Shown here piece by piece: positions 1-6,856 of a DNA stretch of 14,325 nucleotides. The translations under genes were made by a program, and so were the position numbers. Positions within the stretch are counted from its first letter, which is position 1. Every line of letters starts with the position of its first letter. The stretch comes from Atopostipes sp043425375 (GTDB lineage: Bacteria; Bacillota; Bacilli; Lactobacillales; Carnobacteriaceae_A): assembly GCA_043425375.1 (NCBI GenBank), contig JBHWQC010000011.1, forward strand, positions 1-14,325, in the 5' to 3' direction. Below the pieces are notes generated by a model. The model searched no databases and was not told where the DNA came from. It saw only the letters and a program-made list of their open reading frames with translations.

Positions 1-75
1 CAGGTAGATAGGTTGGAAGTGTAAGTATGGCGACATACTCAGCGGACCAATACTAATCGGTCGAGGACTTAACCA
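1..75 (+). rRNA. 23S rRNA, 3' end (partial)
   Basis: The first 75 bases match from memory the conserved 3' end of Firmicutes 23S rRNA, including the stretch ACTAATCGGTCGAGGACTT near the mature end. The gene enters from outside the window, so only its last bases are present. The exact 3' end is estimated to lie just after TTAACCA. A 5S gene follows about 90 bases downstream on the same strand, as expected for an rrn operon. Confidence 0.93.
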
Positions 76-163
76 CACACGTGGGTTAAAGGTAAACTCG
101 GTGATGATGCGTTGAATCAACTATTTAGTTTTGAGAGAACAACGTTCTCAAAAATAAAAACAA
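76..163 (+). other. 23S-5S internal transcribed spacer
   Basis: This is the spacer between the 23S and 5S genes. It contains a small hairpin, GAGAAC-AAC-GTTCTC at 135-149, followed by an A-rich stretch leading into 5S. It probably forms part of the precursor that is removed during rRNA maturation. No tRNA or coding sequence is seen in it. Confidence 0.7.
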
Positions 164-280
164 GTACGGTGATACTAGCAAGAAGGATCCACCTGTTCCC
201 ATGCCGAACACAGACGTTAAGCTTCTTTGCGCCGAGGATAGTGAGGGGTTGCCCCTTGTGAAAGCCGGACGTCGCCGTTC
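164..280 (+). rRNA. 5S rRNA
   Basis: The sequence carries the conserved 5S core CCTGTTCCCATGCCGAACAC at about 192-211, then GTTAAGC and GCGCCGA. The two ends pair as a terminal helix (ACGGTGAT at 166-173 with GTCGCCGT at 271-278, allowing G-U pairs). The length of about 117 bases is normal for a Firmicutes 5S. A T-rich stretch follows and then a tRNA gene. End positions are good to a few bases. Confidence 0.95.
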
Positions 281-300
281 TTTTTTATTTTTATATCTTT

Positions 301-374
301 GCACCGTTGGCTCAACTGGATAGAGCATCTGACTTCGGATCAGAGGGTTGAGGGTTCGAATCCTTCACGGTGCG
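301..374 (+). tRNA. tRNA-Arg, anticodon TCG
   Basis: A complete cloverleaf can be drawn. The acceptor stem is GCACCGT (301-307) with ACGGTGC (367-373), and the discriminator is G374. The D arm is GCTC...GAGC. The anticodon stem TCTGA/TCAGA closes the loop CTTCGGA, and the T arm contains GGTTCGAATCC. Reading the loop as C32-T33-TCG-G37-A38 gives anticodon TCG, so the tRNA should read CGA and probably CGG arginine codons. CCA is not encoded; the gene is followed by TAA. It lies directly behind 5S and before the operon terminator, so it is most likely co-transcribed with the rRNA. Confidence 0.95.
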
Positions 375-413
375 TAATGTTTTACCTGTCGATAAGATGC
401 AACTATTTAATTA

Positions 414-457
414 AAAAACTCAGGAATCTTTGTGAAAACTTAGATTCCTGAGTTTTT
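414..457 (+). terminator. Intrinsic terminator of the rrn-tRNA operon
   Basis: A perfect 16-bp inverted repeat, AAAAACTCAGGAATCT (414-429) and AGATTCCTGAGTTTTT (442-457), has a 12-base loop and ends in a T run. It sits about 40 bases after tRNA-Arg and before the next ribosome binding site, so it should end the rRNA transcript. Confidence 0.92.
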
Positions 458-501
458 CGCTATTATTTTAACCCCCCTCTACCACTATAAAGGAGAATAC
501 C

Positions 502-1083
502 ATGCCTCATTTACAATCCATTCATGAAGATTCCTTGGCGCGTTATATTCGCTTACTTAGTGAAACGATTAAGCGACGTTTTGCAAAAAGTTATACCGTT
601 AAGACCGTTGCAAAAAAAGAACGCTATTCGTATTATTTGGTTAAAAATAATGAGAATCCCCAGTACAATTTAACGGTGGAAGCGATGGGAACGTTATGGA
701 CGTTTACTATGAACCAAGGTATTAATCGTTTAACGTTGCAATTTGACAATCATCGATTAATTGACGAGCAGGGGATTGTATCTCTTTTTGACATTGTTCA
801 AGGGACGATGGCTTATCAGTATAACGGCTCGCCCGCGTTTGGCTATCAAGCGCGTAAAAATAAGCTGAGTTTAGAAGAATATATTTACGGTGGTGCGCGA
901 GAAATTGATCCTACCCATACTTTACGGCCGATTAGCGAGGCTTGGGTTGAAGAGTTGAATTTACTGAAACGAAATCAAAATCATTTTTTGACGACGTTAA
1001 TTACTGCTCAAATTACGTTACAAGTCATCAACTATGGACCTCTAAAAAGTTATACAACTACAAAAGACAACGACTTTTCATAA
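502..1083 (+). CDS. Hypothetical protein, 193 residues
   Basis: I do not recognise this protein family. The start is supported by AAAGGAG at 489-495, six bases before the ATG. The protein is soluble in appearance, with no signal peptide or membrane segment. Its N-terminal half is basic (IKRRFAKSYTVKTVAKKERY, about residues 23-42). The middle is rich in aromatic residues and alternates in a way that suggests beta strands (residues about 43-85). The C-terminal third looks helical. It stands alone between the rRNA operon terminator and a terminator that overlaps its own stop codon, so it is probably a single-gene unit. I see no clear promoter in the roughly 40 bases between the upstream terminator and its ribosome binding site, so the promoter may overlap the upstream hairpin or the gene may be read by leak-through. 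The ordinary codon use and strong ribosome binding site argue that it is a real gene. Confidence 0.8.
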   Translation: MPHLQSIHEDSLARYIRLLSETIKRRFAKSYTVKTVAKKERYSYYLVKNNENPQYNLTVEAMGTLWTFTMNQGINRLTLQFDNHRLIDEQGIVSLFDIVQGTMAYQYNGSPAFGYQARKNKLSLEEYIYGGAREIDPTHTLRPISEAWVEELNLLKRNQNHFLTTLITAQITLQVINYGPLKSYTTTKDNDFS

Positions 1084-1096
1084 AGCCGTTGTTTTT
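1067..1096 (+). terminator. Intrinsic terminator overlapping a stop codon
   Basis: ACAACGACTTT (1067-1077) pairs with AAAGCCGTTGT (1082-1092) with one A-C mismatch and a four-base loop, followed by TTTT. The 3' arm begins inside the TAA stop of the upstream hypothetical gene, so the terminator is partly coding. It separates that gene from the ctsR-clpC operon. Confidence 0.82.
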
Positions 1097-1131
1097 AATT
1101 TCGACACTTATATTCATTGAACGCTATGCTT

Positions 1132-1158
1132 TTGTTCAGGCCTGTAAACTGGTATAAT
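1132..1158 (+). promoter_or_regulatory. ctsR-clpC promoter (extended -10)
   Basis: TGGTATAAT at 1150-1158 is an extended -10 element with a perfect TATAAT. The best -35 candidate, TTGTTC at 1132-1137, is weak and only 15 bases away, so the TG dinucleotide probably compensates. Transcription would start at about 1165, within the CtsR-like repeat that follows. Confidence 0.72.
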
Positions 1159-1166
1159 TATCCTAT

Positions 1167-1183
1167 AGTCAATAATAGTCAGG
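1167..1183 (+). promoter_or_regulatory. CtsR-like operator (tandem heptad)
   Basis: AGTCAAT-AAT-AGTCAGG is a direct repeat of two heptads separated by three bases. It follows the 7-3-7 architecture of the CtsR box, whose consensus heptad is (A/G)GTCAAA. The first heptad differs from consensus at one position and the second at two. It lies at the predicted transcription start just below the extended -10, where bound CtsR would block RNA polymerase. That fits autorepression of ctsR-clpC. Confidence 0.68.
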
Positions 1184-1201
1184 CTTTCTTCGCAAAGGTT
1201 T

Positions 1202-1270
1202 ATGGGGAGGGAAAAGCTAAAACATTTGAACATTCTGAAAGAAGTCTGTAGGATGAAAAGAAATTTCTAA
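1202..1270 (+). CDS. Possible 22-codon leader ORF upstream of ctsR
   Basis: An ATG at 1202 opens a frame of 22 codons ending in TAA at 1268-1270, wholly inside the ctsR leader. AAAGG at 1194-1198 could serve as a ribosome binding site, although the three-base gap is short. A second in-frame ATG lies at 1253 behind GTAGG. The peptide would be basic (Lys/Arg-rich), with no clear repeated codon that would suggest classic attenuation. The left arm of an inverted repeat (1224-1233) lies inside this frame and the right arm lies beyond it, so translation could alter the leader fold. It may equally be chance. Confidence 0.25.
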   Translation: MGREKLKHLNILKEVCRMKRNF

Positions 1271-1283
1271 TATATGTTCAAAT
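1224..1283 (+). promoter_or_regulatory. Perfect 10-bp inverted repeat in the ctsR leader
   Basis: ATTTGAACAT (1224-1233) and ATGTTCAAAT (1274-1283) are exact reverse complements separated by 40 bases. The 3' arm runs into a short T run (1283-1287) 11 bases before the ctsR start. An inner palindrome, AGAAATTTCT (1259-1268), lies in the loop. In RNA the structure could act as a weak attenuator or a heat-labile hairpin near the ctsR ribosome binding region. In DNA it could be an operator. Only the symmetry is seen; the function is inferred. Confidence 0.45.
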
Positions 1284-1298
1284 TTTTAGTAGCAAAAG

Positions 1299-1766
1299 AT
1301 GGAAAATAAAAATATGTCTGATATGATTGAAGAATATCTCAAGCGTGCCATTCGTGAGCAAGGGCGCATTGAAATTAAACGAAATGAATTGGCCGAATTA
1401 TTCAATTGTGTACCTTCGCAAATTAATTATGTCATTAATACTCGATTTACGATTCAACATGGGTATGCGGTTGAAAGTAAACGCGGCGGCGGGGGATATA
1501 TCCGCATCATTAAAATGCAAATACAAAATGATACGGAACTCTTAGATCGAATGAGTCGAATTATTGGCCATACGATTACTGAGAAAGAGGCACAAATTAT
1601 CATACAAACTCTCTATGAGAATGAGTTAATGACTCGCAGGGAAGCGCAAATGATGTTAGCCGCGATTGAGCAAAATAACTATACTGGAAATCAAACAGTC
1701 GATAAACAAGTCAGAGCAAACATTTTAATTTCTATGATTCGACGACTGATTTTAAAGAACAAATGA
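1299..1766 (+). CDS. ctsR: CtsR, repressor of class III heat-shock (clp) genes
   Basis: CtsR is a dimeric winged-helix repressor that binds tandem heptads upstream of clp genes and releases them at high temperature. The N-terminal half (residues 1-72) contains the helix-turn-helix region, including CVPSQINYVINTRF at 37-50. It is followed by the wing SKRGGGGYIRI at 60-70, whose arginine and tetraglycine are the signature DNA contact and thermosensing loop of the family. The C-terminal half is the helical dimerisation domain. The length of 155 residues is normal. The start ATG at 1299 gives an N-terminus ending in NMSDMIEEYL, typical of CtsR, but no strong ribosome binding site precedes it; an ATG at 1314 is an alternative. 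clpC begins within 20 bases of the stop. McsA and McsB, which modulate CtsR in Bacillus and Staphylococcus, are not encoded beside it, as is usual in Lactobacillales. Confidence 0.96.
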   Translation: MENKNMSDMIEEYLKRAIREQGRIEIKRNELAELFNCVPSQINYVINTRFTIQHGYAVESKRGGGGYIRIIKMQIQNDTELLDRMSRIIGHTITEKEAQIIIQTLYENELMTRREAQMMLAAIEQNNYTGNQTVDKQVRANILISMIRRLILKNK

Positions 1767-1782
1767 AAGGCGGATGATTAGT

Positions 1783-4293
1783 ATGAGAGAAATTTTTACG
1801 AATCGAGCAAAAAAAGCATTAGAAAACGCACAAAGCGAAGCCAAAAAGCTCCGCCATCGTACTGTCGGCACTGAACATATTTTACTCGGTTTAGTCCTTG
1901 AAGAAGATGGAATAGCTGGAAAAACTTTAAGAGAAGCTTCATTAACAGCTGATGATGTTCGAGATGAGATTGAACATTTAATTGACTATGGGCCTGATCA
2001 AAAAGAAGGCGAAGAACCATTACAGAATTTAGTCTTGCCTTATTCGCCTCGTGCTCGCCAGATTATGTCTTATTCAGCAGATGAAGCGAGAAAACTAAAC
2101 AGTCCATTGATTGGAACCGAGCATTTACTCCTTGGTTTACTACGCGATGAAAATATCTTGTCATCTCAAATTATGAAGAATTTAAATTTAAGTTTATCGA
2201 GAGTGCGTCAAACGATTGCTAGAAAACTAGGCGTCACTTTAAATGCGGATTCAAGGAAGAATACACGCAGCAAAGCACCCGGTAAAGACCCAAGTAAATC
2301 AAAAACACCAACGCTGGATTCGGTGTCGCGTGATTTAACGAAAGCGGCGCGTGAGGACAAACTAGATCCAATAGTAGGTCGAGACTTGGAAGTTCGTCGT
2401 ATCACACAAATTTTAAGTCGACGGACGAAAAACAATCCTGTGCTTGTGGGTGAACCAGGTGTGGGTAAAACGGCCATTGCTGAAGGCTTTGCCCAAAAAA
2501 TCATTTCCGGTCAAGTCCCGCCAAGCTTAATGAATAAGCGTTTAATGGCACTGGATATGGGCTCTTTAGTTGCAGGTACAAAATACCGTGGTGAATTTGA
2601 AGAGCGTATGAAGAAGATTATTGATGAAGTGGATGAAGATGGCCAAGTGATTTTATTCATTGATGAATTGCACACCTTGATTGGCGCGGGCGGGGCTGAA
2701 GGTGCGATTGATGCCTCAAACATCTTAAAACCTGCTTTAGCACGTGGTGAACTGCAAACAATTGGGGCAACCACTTCCGATGAGTATCAAAAATATATTG
2801 AAAAAGATGCAGCTTTAGAGCGTCGTTTTGCTTCTGTATTAGTGAATGCGCCGACGCAAAATGAAACGATTGATATACTAGAAGGCTTGAAGGATCGCTA
2901 TGAGGAACATCATAATGTGATGATTTCAGAAGAAGCGATTAAATCTTCAGTTACCCTATCAGCACGCTATATTCAAGACCGTGAATTGCCGGATAAAGCG
3001 ATTGATCTAATGGATGAATCGGCAGCGAAAGTACGCTTGGACTTAAGTGATGGTCCGTCCCCGCATAAAAAAGAGATGGATAAACTGTCAGAATTGATTC
3101 AAGAAAAAGAAGAAGCCATTTTAAACCAAAATTTTGAAGTGGCTGCCAAGATTCGCCAAGAAGAAATTGAACAAACTGAAAAACTCGAACGATTAATGCA
3201 AGGAAAAGAAGAAGACCGCCCGGTGGTGACTTCTGAAGATATTGCGGATGTGTTAGGGCAGTGGACAGGGATTCCTGTCAGTGAGCTGCATGAAACGGAA
3301 AGCGTGAAGCTACAAAATCTAGAACAAACCTTGCATGAACGAGTTATTGGTCAAGATCAAGCGGTAACGGCGATTTCAAAAGCTGTCCGTCGAGCGCGCA
3401 GTGGAATCAAAGATCCAAATCGTCCAATCGGAACCTTTATGTTTTTAGGGCCAACAGGTGTCGGTAAAACGGAATTAGCCAAAACACTGGCAGAAGTGAT
3501 GTTTGGTTCAGAAGAAGATCTCATTCGTATTGATATGTCTGAATACATGGAGAAATACTCGACGAGCCGTTTAGTCGGTTCCCCTCCAGGATATGTAGGG
3601 TACGATGAGGGAGGACAATTGACGGAAAAAATTCGTCAAAAACCTTATTCTGTAATCCTTTTAGATGAAATTGAAAAAGCCCATCCAGATGTCTTTAACA
3701 TTTTACTGCAAGTATTGGATGACGGAATCTTAACAGATGGTAAAGGTAGACGAGTTGATTTCAAGAATACGATTATTATTATGAGTTCAAACCTCGGTGC
3801 CACAGCTTTGCGTGATGAAAAAGAAGTCGGGTTTGGCGCGGCTGAACGTAAATTTGACTACAATTCAATGGAGACAAGAATCCGTGAAGAAATGAAACAA
3901 CATTTCCGACCAGAATTCTTGAACCGTATTGATGAAGCGATTGTCTTCCATGCCCTTGAAAAAGAGCAGTTACACCAGATTACTCGCTTACTCACGAATG
4001 AATTAATCAAACAGCTAGCAGAGAAAGAGATTGAGTTACGTATTACCTCTGCAGCATTGGATCTCATTGCTGAAGAAGGCTATGACCCGGAATATGGGGC
4101 GCGTCCACTACGTCGTGCGATTCAGACGTTAGTAGAAGACAAACTAAGTGATGAAATTATTGCAGGTACAATAAAAGCAGGCGATAAAATCACAATCGGC
4201 GCATCTCAAGGTGAAATTACCTTGCGTCATCGACAAAGCTCAAGTAAAGAAGATACCGAAAACGGTGAGAAGGTAGAAGTACCGACAAAATAA
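1783..4293 (+). CDS. clpC: ClpC, ATP-dependent unfoldase of the ClpCP protease
   Basis: ClpC is a HSP100/AAA+ hexameric unfoldase that feeds adaptor-delivered or misfolded proteins to ClpP in the cytoplasm. Domains run in the usual order: two Clp-N repeats (about residues 10-145); AAA1 with Walker A GEPGVGKT (about 223-230) and Walker B VILFIDE (about 289-295); a UVR-type coiled segment (about 430-475); and AAA2 with GPTGVGKT (about 556-563) and VILLDEIEKA (about 624-633). The ClpP-docking VGF tripeptide is at about 682-684, before the C-terminal D2 small domain. An ATG also exists at 1774, but it abuts the ribosome binding site GAAAGGCGG (1765-1773). The ATG at 1783 gives better spacing and the N-terminus MREIFTNRAKKAL, which resembles other ClpC starts. 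The length of about 836 residues fits Lactobacillales ClpC. It is co-transcribed with ctsR and therefore probably under CtsR control. Confidence 0.96.
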   Translation: MREIFTNRAKKALENAQSEAKKLRHRTVGTEHILLGLVLEEDGIAGKTLREASLTADDVRDEIEHLIDYGPDQKEGEEPLQNLVLPYSPRARQIMSYSADEARKLNSPLIGTEHLLLGLLRDENILSSQIMKNLNLSLSRVRQTIARKLGVTLNADSRKNTRSKAPGKDPSKSKTPTLDSVSRDLTKAAREDKLDPIVGRDLEVRRITQILSRRTKNNPVLVGEPGVGKTAIAEGFAQKIISGQVPPSLMNKRLMALDMGSLVAGTKYRGEFEERMKKIIDEVDEDGQVILFIDELHTLIGAGGAEGAIDASNILKPALARGELQTIGATTSDEYQKYIEKDAALERRFASVLVNAPTQNETIDILEGLKDRYEEHHNVMISEEAIKSSVTLSARYIQDRELPDKAIDLMDESAAKVRLDLSDGPSPHKKEMDKLSELIQEKEEAILNQNFEVAAKIRQEEIEQTEKLERLMQGKEEDRPVVTSEDIADVLGQWTGIPVSELHETESVKLQNLEQTLHERVIGQDQAVTAISKAVRRARSGIKDPNRPIGTFMFLGPTGVGKTELAKTLAEVMFGSEEDLIRIDMSEYMEKYSTSRLVGSPPGYVGYDEGGQLTEKIRQKPYSVILLDEIEKAHPDVFNILLQVLDDGILTDGKGRRVDFKNTIIIMSSNLGATALRDEKEVGFGAAERKFDYNSMETRIREEMKQHFRPEFLNRIDEAIVFHALEKEQLHQITRLLTNELIKQLAEKEIELRITSAALDLIAEEGYDPEYGARPLRRAIQTLVEDKLSDEIIAGTIKAGDKITIGASQGEITLRHRQSSSKEDTENGEKVEVPTK

Positions 4294-4313
4294 TAAATGT
4301 TTGGTTTAATTAG

Positions 4314-4352
4314 ACGCCACAAAATCTGTTTGATTTTGTGGCGTTTTTTTTT
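4314..4352 (+). terminator. Intrinsic terminator of ctsR-clpC
   Basis: ACGCCACAAAATC (4314-4326) and GATTTTGTGGCGT (4332-4344) form a perfect 13-bp stem with a five-base loop, followed by a run of T to 4352. It lies about 20 bases after the clpC stop. Confidence 0.95.
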
Positions 4353-4388
4353 GTATTTCATCTTTTTACGGCGTTTTAAGGAATTATT

Positions 4389-4416
4389 TTTCACTTTCTT
4401 AAAAAATATAGTGAAA
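4389..4416 (+). promoter_or_regulatory. Inverted repeat overlapping the murQ -35 region
   Basis: TTTCACT (4389-4395) and AGTGAAA (4410-4416) are exact reverse complements separated by 14 bases, and the right arm covers the predicted -35 of the murQ promoter. This is a plausible operator for a dimeric repressor, such as an RpiR-family MurR-like protein encoded elsewhere. A seven-base dyad in AT-rich DNA can also be chance. Confidence 0.35.
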
Positions 4417-4439
4417 TTATATCCAATATCGTGTATACT
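4411..4439 (+). promoter_or_regulatory. murQ operon promoter
   Basis: GTGAAA (4411-4416) and TATACT (4434-4439) are separated by 17 bases and lie between the clpC terminator and the murQ ribosome binding site. The -10 differs from TATAAT at one position and the -35 is modest. Transcription would start at about 4446. This is the only good promoter visible before the three-gene operon. Confidence 0.6.
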
Positions 4440-4447
4440 AATTTTAA

Positions 4448-4461
4448 AGAAAGCCTTTACA
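4448..4461 (+). promoter_or_regulatory. Possible cre (CcpA) site at the murQ operon start
   Basis: AGAAAGCCTTTACA is a partly palindromic 14-mer resembling the catabolite-response consensus TGNAANCGNWNNCA, with two mismatches including the central CG. It lies just after the predicted transcription start, a usual position for CcpA roadblock repression. Carbon-catabolite control would make sense for an amino-sugar PTS operon. The match is imperfect and the call is an inference. Confidence 0.35.
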
Positions 4462-4498
4462 CATTTTAATGTATCATAAAAAAGAAAGGAGTGGTTTT

Positions 4499-5389
4499 TT
4501 GGTTGATTTAGCGAAGCTGGCGACAGAACAGCAAAATGAACACACGATGAATTTGGATCGAATGAGTGTGCGCGAAGCGCTGACGGTAATGAATAAAGAA
4601 GATCGAAAAGTGCCGGAGGCAATCGAAGAAGTGCTGCCGGAGATCGAGCAGGCAGTTTATACAATTATTGAAGCGTTTAATAAAGGAGGTCGGCTGATTT
4701 ATATGGGGGCAGGAACAAGCGGTCGTTTAGGGGTTTTAGATGCCTCGGAATGTCCGCCCACTTTTGGCGCTCCCAAAGAGCAAGTAGTCGGTTTAATTGC
4801 AGGAGGTGAAAAAGCCTTTACCGAAGCCATCGAAGGATCTGAGGACAATCTTGAAATGGGGGAGCACGATTTGAAAAATATCTCCCTAACAAAAGACGAT
4901 GTGGTCGTGGGTTTAGCCGCAAGCGGGCGCACCCCTTATGTGATTGGAGGACTTAAGTACGCGAAGTCGATCGAAGCACCTACTGTAGCAATAGCTTGTA
5001 CCAAAAAGAGTGAGATTGGTCAAGTAGCGGATATTGCGATTGAAGCAACGCCAGGGCCGGAAGTGTTAACAGGTTCCACGCGTCTAAAAGCGGGATCGAC
5101 ACAGAAAATGATTTTAAATATGCTCTCGACCATTTCAATGGTTGGTATTGGAAAAGCGTATAAAAATCTGATGGTAGATGTTCAGCCTTCCAACGAAAAA
5201 CTTATTTCGCGCGCAGTTAATATTGTCATGCAGGCAACCGATGTTGAAAAAGAAGTCGCTCAACAAAAGCTAGAAGAAAGCGGCAACAATGTCAAAGCCG
5301 CTATTTTAATGATTTTACTAGAAGTTGACAAAGAAACGGCAGAGAGAAAACTGGAAGAAACGAACGGCCATATTCGAAAATCTTTATAG
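4499..5389 (+). CDS. murQ: MurQ, N-acetylmuramic acid 6-phosphate etherase
   Basis: MurQ cleaves the lactyl ether of MurNAc-6-phosphate to give GlcNAc-6-phosphate and D-lactate, a cytoplasmic step in peptidoglycan recycling. The SIS-domain signature GRLIYMGAGTSGRLGVLDAS (about 64-83) binds the sugar phosphate. ASECPPT (82-88) and EGSEDN (112-117) carry glutamates E84 and E115, which align by motif with the catalytic Glu83 and Glu114 of the E. coli enzyme. The small helical C-terminal domain is present. The start chosen is TTG at 4499, seven bases after a strong AAAGGAG (4485-4491). An ATG at 4469 lies upstream of that site and would add ten untypical residues. This gives 296 residues, normal for MurQ. 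It heads an operon with a PTS permease and mupG. Confidence 0.95.
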   Translation: MVDLAKLATEQQNEHTMNLDRMSVREALTVMNKEDRKVPEAIEEVLPEIEQAVYTIIEAFNKGGRLIYMGAGTSGRLGVLDASECPPTFGAPKEQVVGLIAGGEKAFTEAIEGSEDNLEMGEHDLKNISLTKDDVVVGLAASGRTPYVIGGLKYAKSIEAPTVAIACTKKSEIGQVADIAIEATPGPEVLTGSTRLKAGSTQKMILNMLSTISMVGIGKAYKNLMVDVQPSNEKLISRAVNIVMQATDVEKEVAQQKLEESGNNVKAAILMILLEVDKETAERKLEETNGHIRKSL

Positions 5390-5404
5390 AAAGAAGGGAA
5401 GCAA

Positions 5405-6856
5405 ATGGCTAAACGTACAAATGATGATTTGCTTAAAGATATACTGGACCGCGTCGGGGGTCCGGAAAATATTCAATCCGCTACCAACTGTATGACACGT
5501 ATGCGGATTCGAGTGAAAGATGACAACAAAGTGGACCAGGAAGCTTTGAAAGATGTTGAAGGGGTGATGGGTGTTGTCGATGCAGATACCCTGCAAATTG
5601 TCGTCGGCCCAGGAACGGCGAAAAAAGTTACCGATATGCTGGTTGAAAATTATAATGTGGCAGAAGGCAGCGGCAGAGACTCCGAATCAGTCGTTACAGA
5701 AGATTGGCAATCCACCAAACAAGATGTCAAAGACAGCCAGCAAAAAGGCCGCGGGAAAAAGGCGCTAGAAACGATTGCTAATATCTTTATTCCAATGATT
5801 CCAGCCATTATTGCAGCGGGTCTTTTCCAAGGATTCAGCAGTTTAATTGGCACAATGATCGGAGAAGGCACCATTGACGGGGCTTTCTGGCAAGCGACAC
5901 AAACCTTCTTTGCACTCATCGGCAACAGTTTCCTTGGCTACTTTGCCATTTTTACCGGTGTAAATGCGGCCAAGGAATTTAGAGCGACAGAAGCGCTCGG
6001 TGGAATGATTGGAGCCATGTCGATTGCGGCGCCGCTGATCGATTTATCGACCCAATTAGGATTATATGATGCGGAAGAGCCGCTCAACTCTATTTTAACT
6101 ACAGGTAAAGGTGGAATTATTGGTGTTATTATTGGCGTTTGGATTTTAGCGCAAATTGAGAAGTTTATTCGTCGACGTGTCCCAGATGTGTTGGATATTA
6201 TGGTGACGCCTGTGATTACTTTATTAATTGCTGGTTTAATTATGGTCTTTGTGGTGATGCCGGTATCAGGTGTGTTATCTGACTGGTTAGTCAATTTCCT
6301 CAGCATTTTTATCGGCTCGGACAATGCACTCGTGAGTATTTTAGCAGGTTATGTTTTAGCGGCTGTCTTTTTACCTATGGTGCTTTTGGGCTTACACCAC
6401 GGTTTAATTCCAATTTACGCGATTCAATTAGAAACATTAGGCGGAGTGAGCTTATTCCCAGTGCTTGCAATGGCAGGTGCCGGACAAGTGGGTGCTGCAA
6501 TTGCGATTTACATGATTGCCAATAAGATGCAGGATAATCGGATGAAAGGAATTATTTCCGGTGGACTGCCAGCAGGTATTTTAGGCATTGGCGAACCTTT
6601 AATTTACGGGGTAACTCTGCCGCTTGGTAAACCATTCATTACGGCTGGACTCGGTGCTGGTTTCGGCGGCGCGTATGTCATGATGATGGGTGTAACGGCC
6701 GGTGCTTGGGGACCTTCAGGCTGGGTAGCCCTTCCGCTTATGCAGGGTGGTAGCTCTATGCTGCATTACGGTATTGGCTTACTGATTTCTTATGCAGCCG
6801 GTTTTATTATTACGCGACTGGTCATTAAGGAAGATGATTTACGCAATGTCCAATAA
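5405..6856 (+). CDS. murP: PTS EIIBC permease, N-acetylmuramic acid type (MurP)
   Basis: This is a membrane transporter that imports and phosphorylates a sugar using phosphate from the PTS. The EIIB domain occupies residues 1 to about 85, with the phosphorylated cysteine C29 in SATNCMTRMRIRV. A charged linker (about 90-118) leads to the EIIC domain, which has roughly eight to ten hydrophobic segments from 125 onward and the substrate-site motif GIGEPLIYGVTLP near residues 397-409. The EIIBC order and the length of 483 fit the glucose/sucrose-superfamily MurP permeases. Substrate is inferred from its position between murQ and mupG: MurNAc or the disaccharide MurNAc-GlcNAc. No EIIA domain is present, so a general EIIA of the glucose type must act in trans. 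A purine-rich ribosome binding site (AGAAGGGA) precedes the ATG, and only 15 bases separate it from murQ. Confidence 0.9.
   Translation: MAKRTNDDLLKDILDRVGGPENIQSATNCMTRMRIRVKDDNKVDQEALKDVEGVMGVVDADTLQIVVGPGTAKKVTDMLVENYNVAEGSGRDSESVVTEDWQSTKQDVKDSQQKGRGKKALETIANIFIPMIPAIIAAGLFQGFSSLIGTMIGEGTIDGAFWQATQTFFALIGNSFLGYFAIFTGVNAAKEFRATEALGGMIGAMSIAAPLIDLSTQLGLYDAEEPLNSILTTGKGGIIGVIIGVWILAQIEKFIRRRVPDVLDIMVTPVITLLIAGLIMVFVVMPVSGVLSDWLVNFLSIFIGSDNALVSILAGYVLAAVFLPMVLLGLHHGLIPIYAIQLETLGGVSLFPVLAMAGAGQVGAAIAIYMIANKMQDNRMKGIISGGLPAGILGIGEPLIYGVTLPLGKPFITAGLGAGFGGAYVMMMGVTAGAWGPSGWVALPLMQGGSSMLHYGIGLLISYAAGFIITRLVIKEDDLRNVQ

Noticed and set aside
1084..1298. HrcA-type CIRCE operator upstream of ctsR
   Set aside because: The TTAGCACTC-N9-GAGTGCTAA inverted repeat is absent; the symmetry present is a different sequence and spacing.
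4297..4479. A 60-codon plus-strand frame after clpC
   Set aside because: It runs through the clpC terminator hairpin and the murQ promoter, has no ribosome binding site, and its composition reflects the T-rich terminator.
4227..4664. A 145-codon minus-strand frame across the clpC-murQ junction
   Set aside because: It is antisense to the clpC end, the terminator, the promoter and the murQ start. It has low-complexity Lys-rich content and no ribosome binding site.
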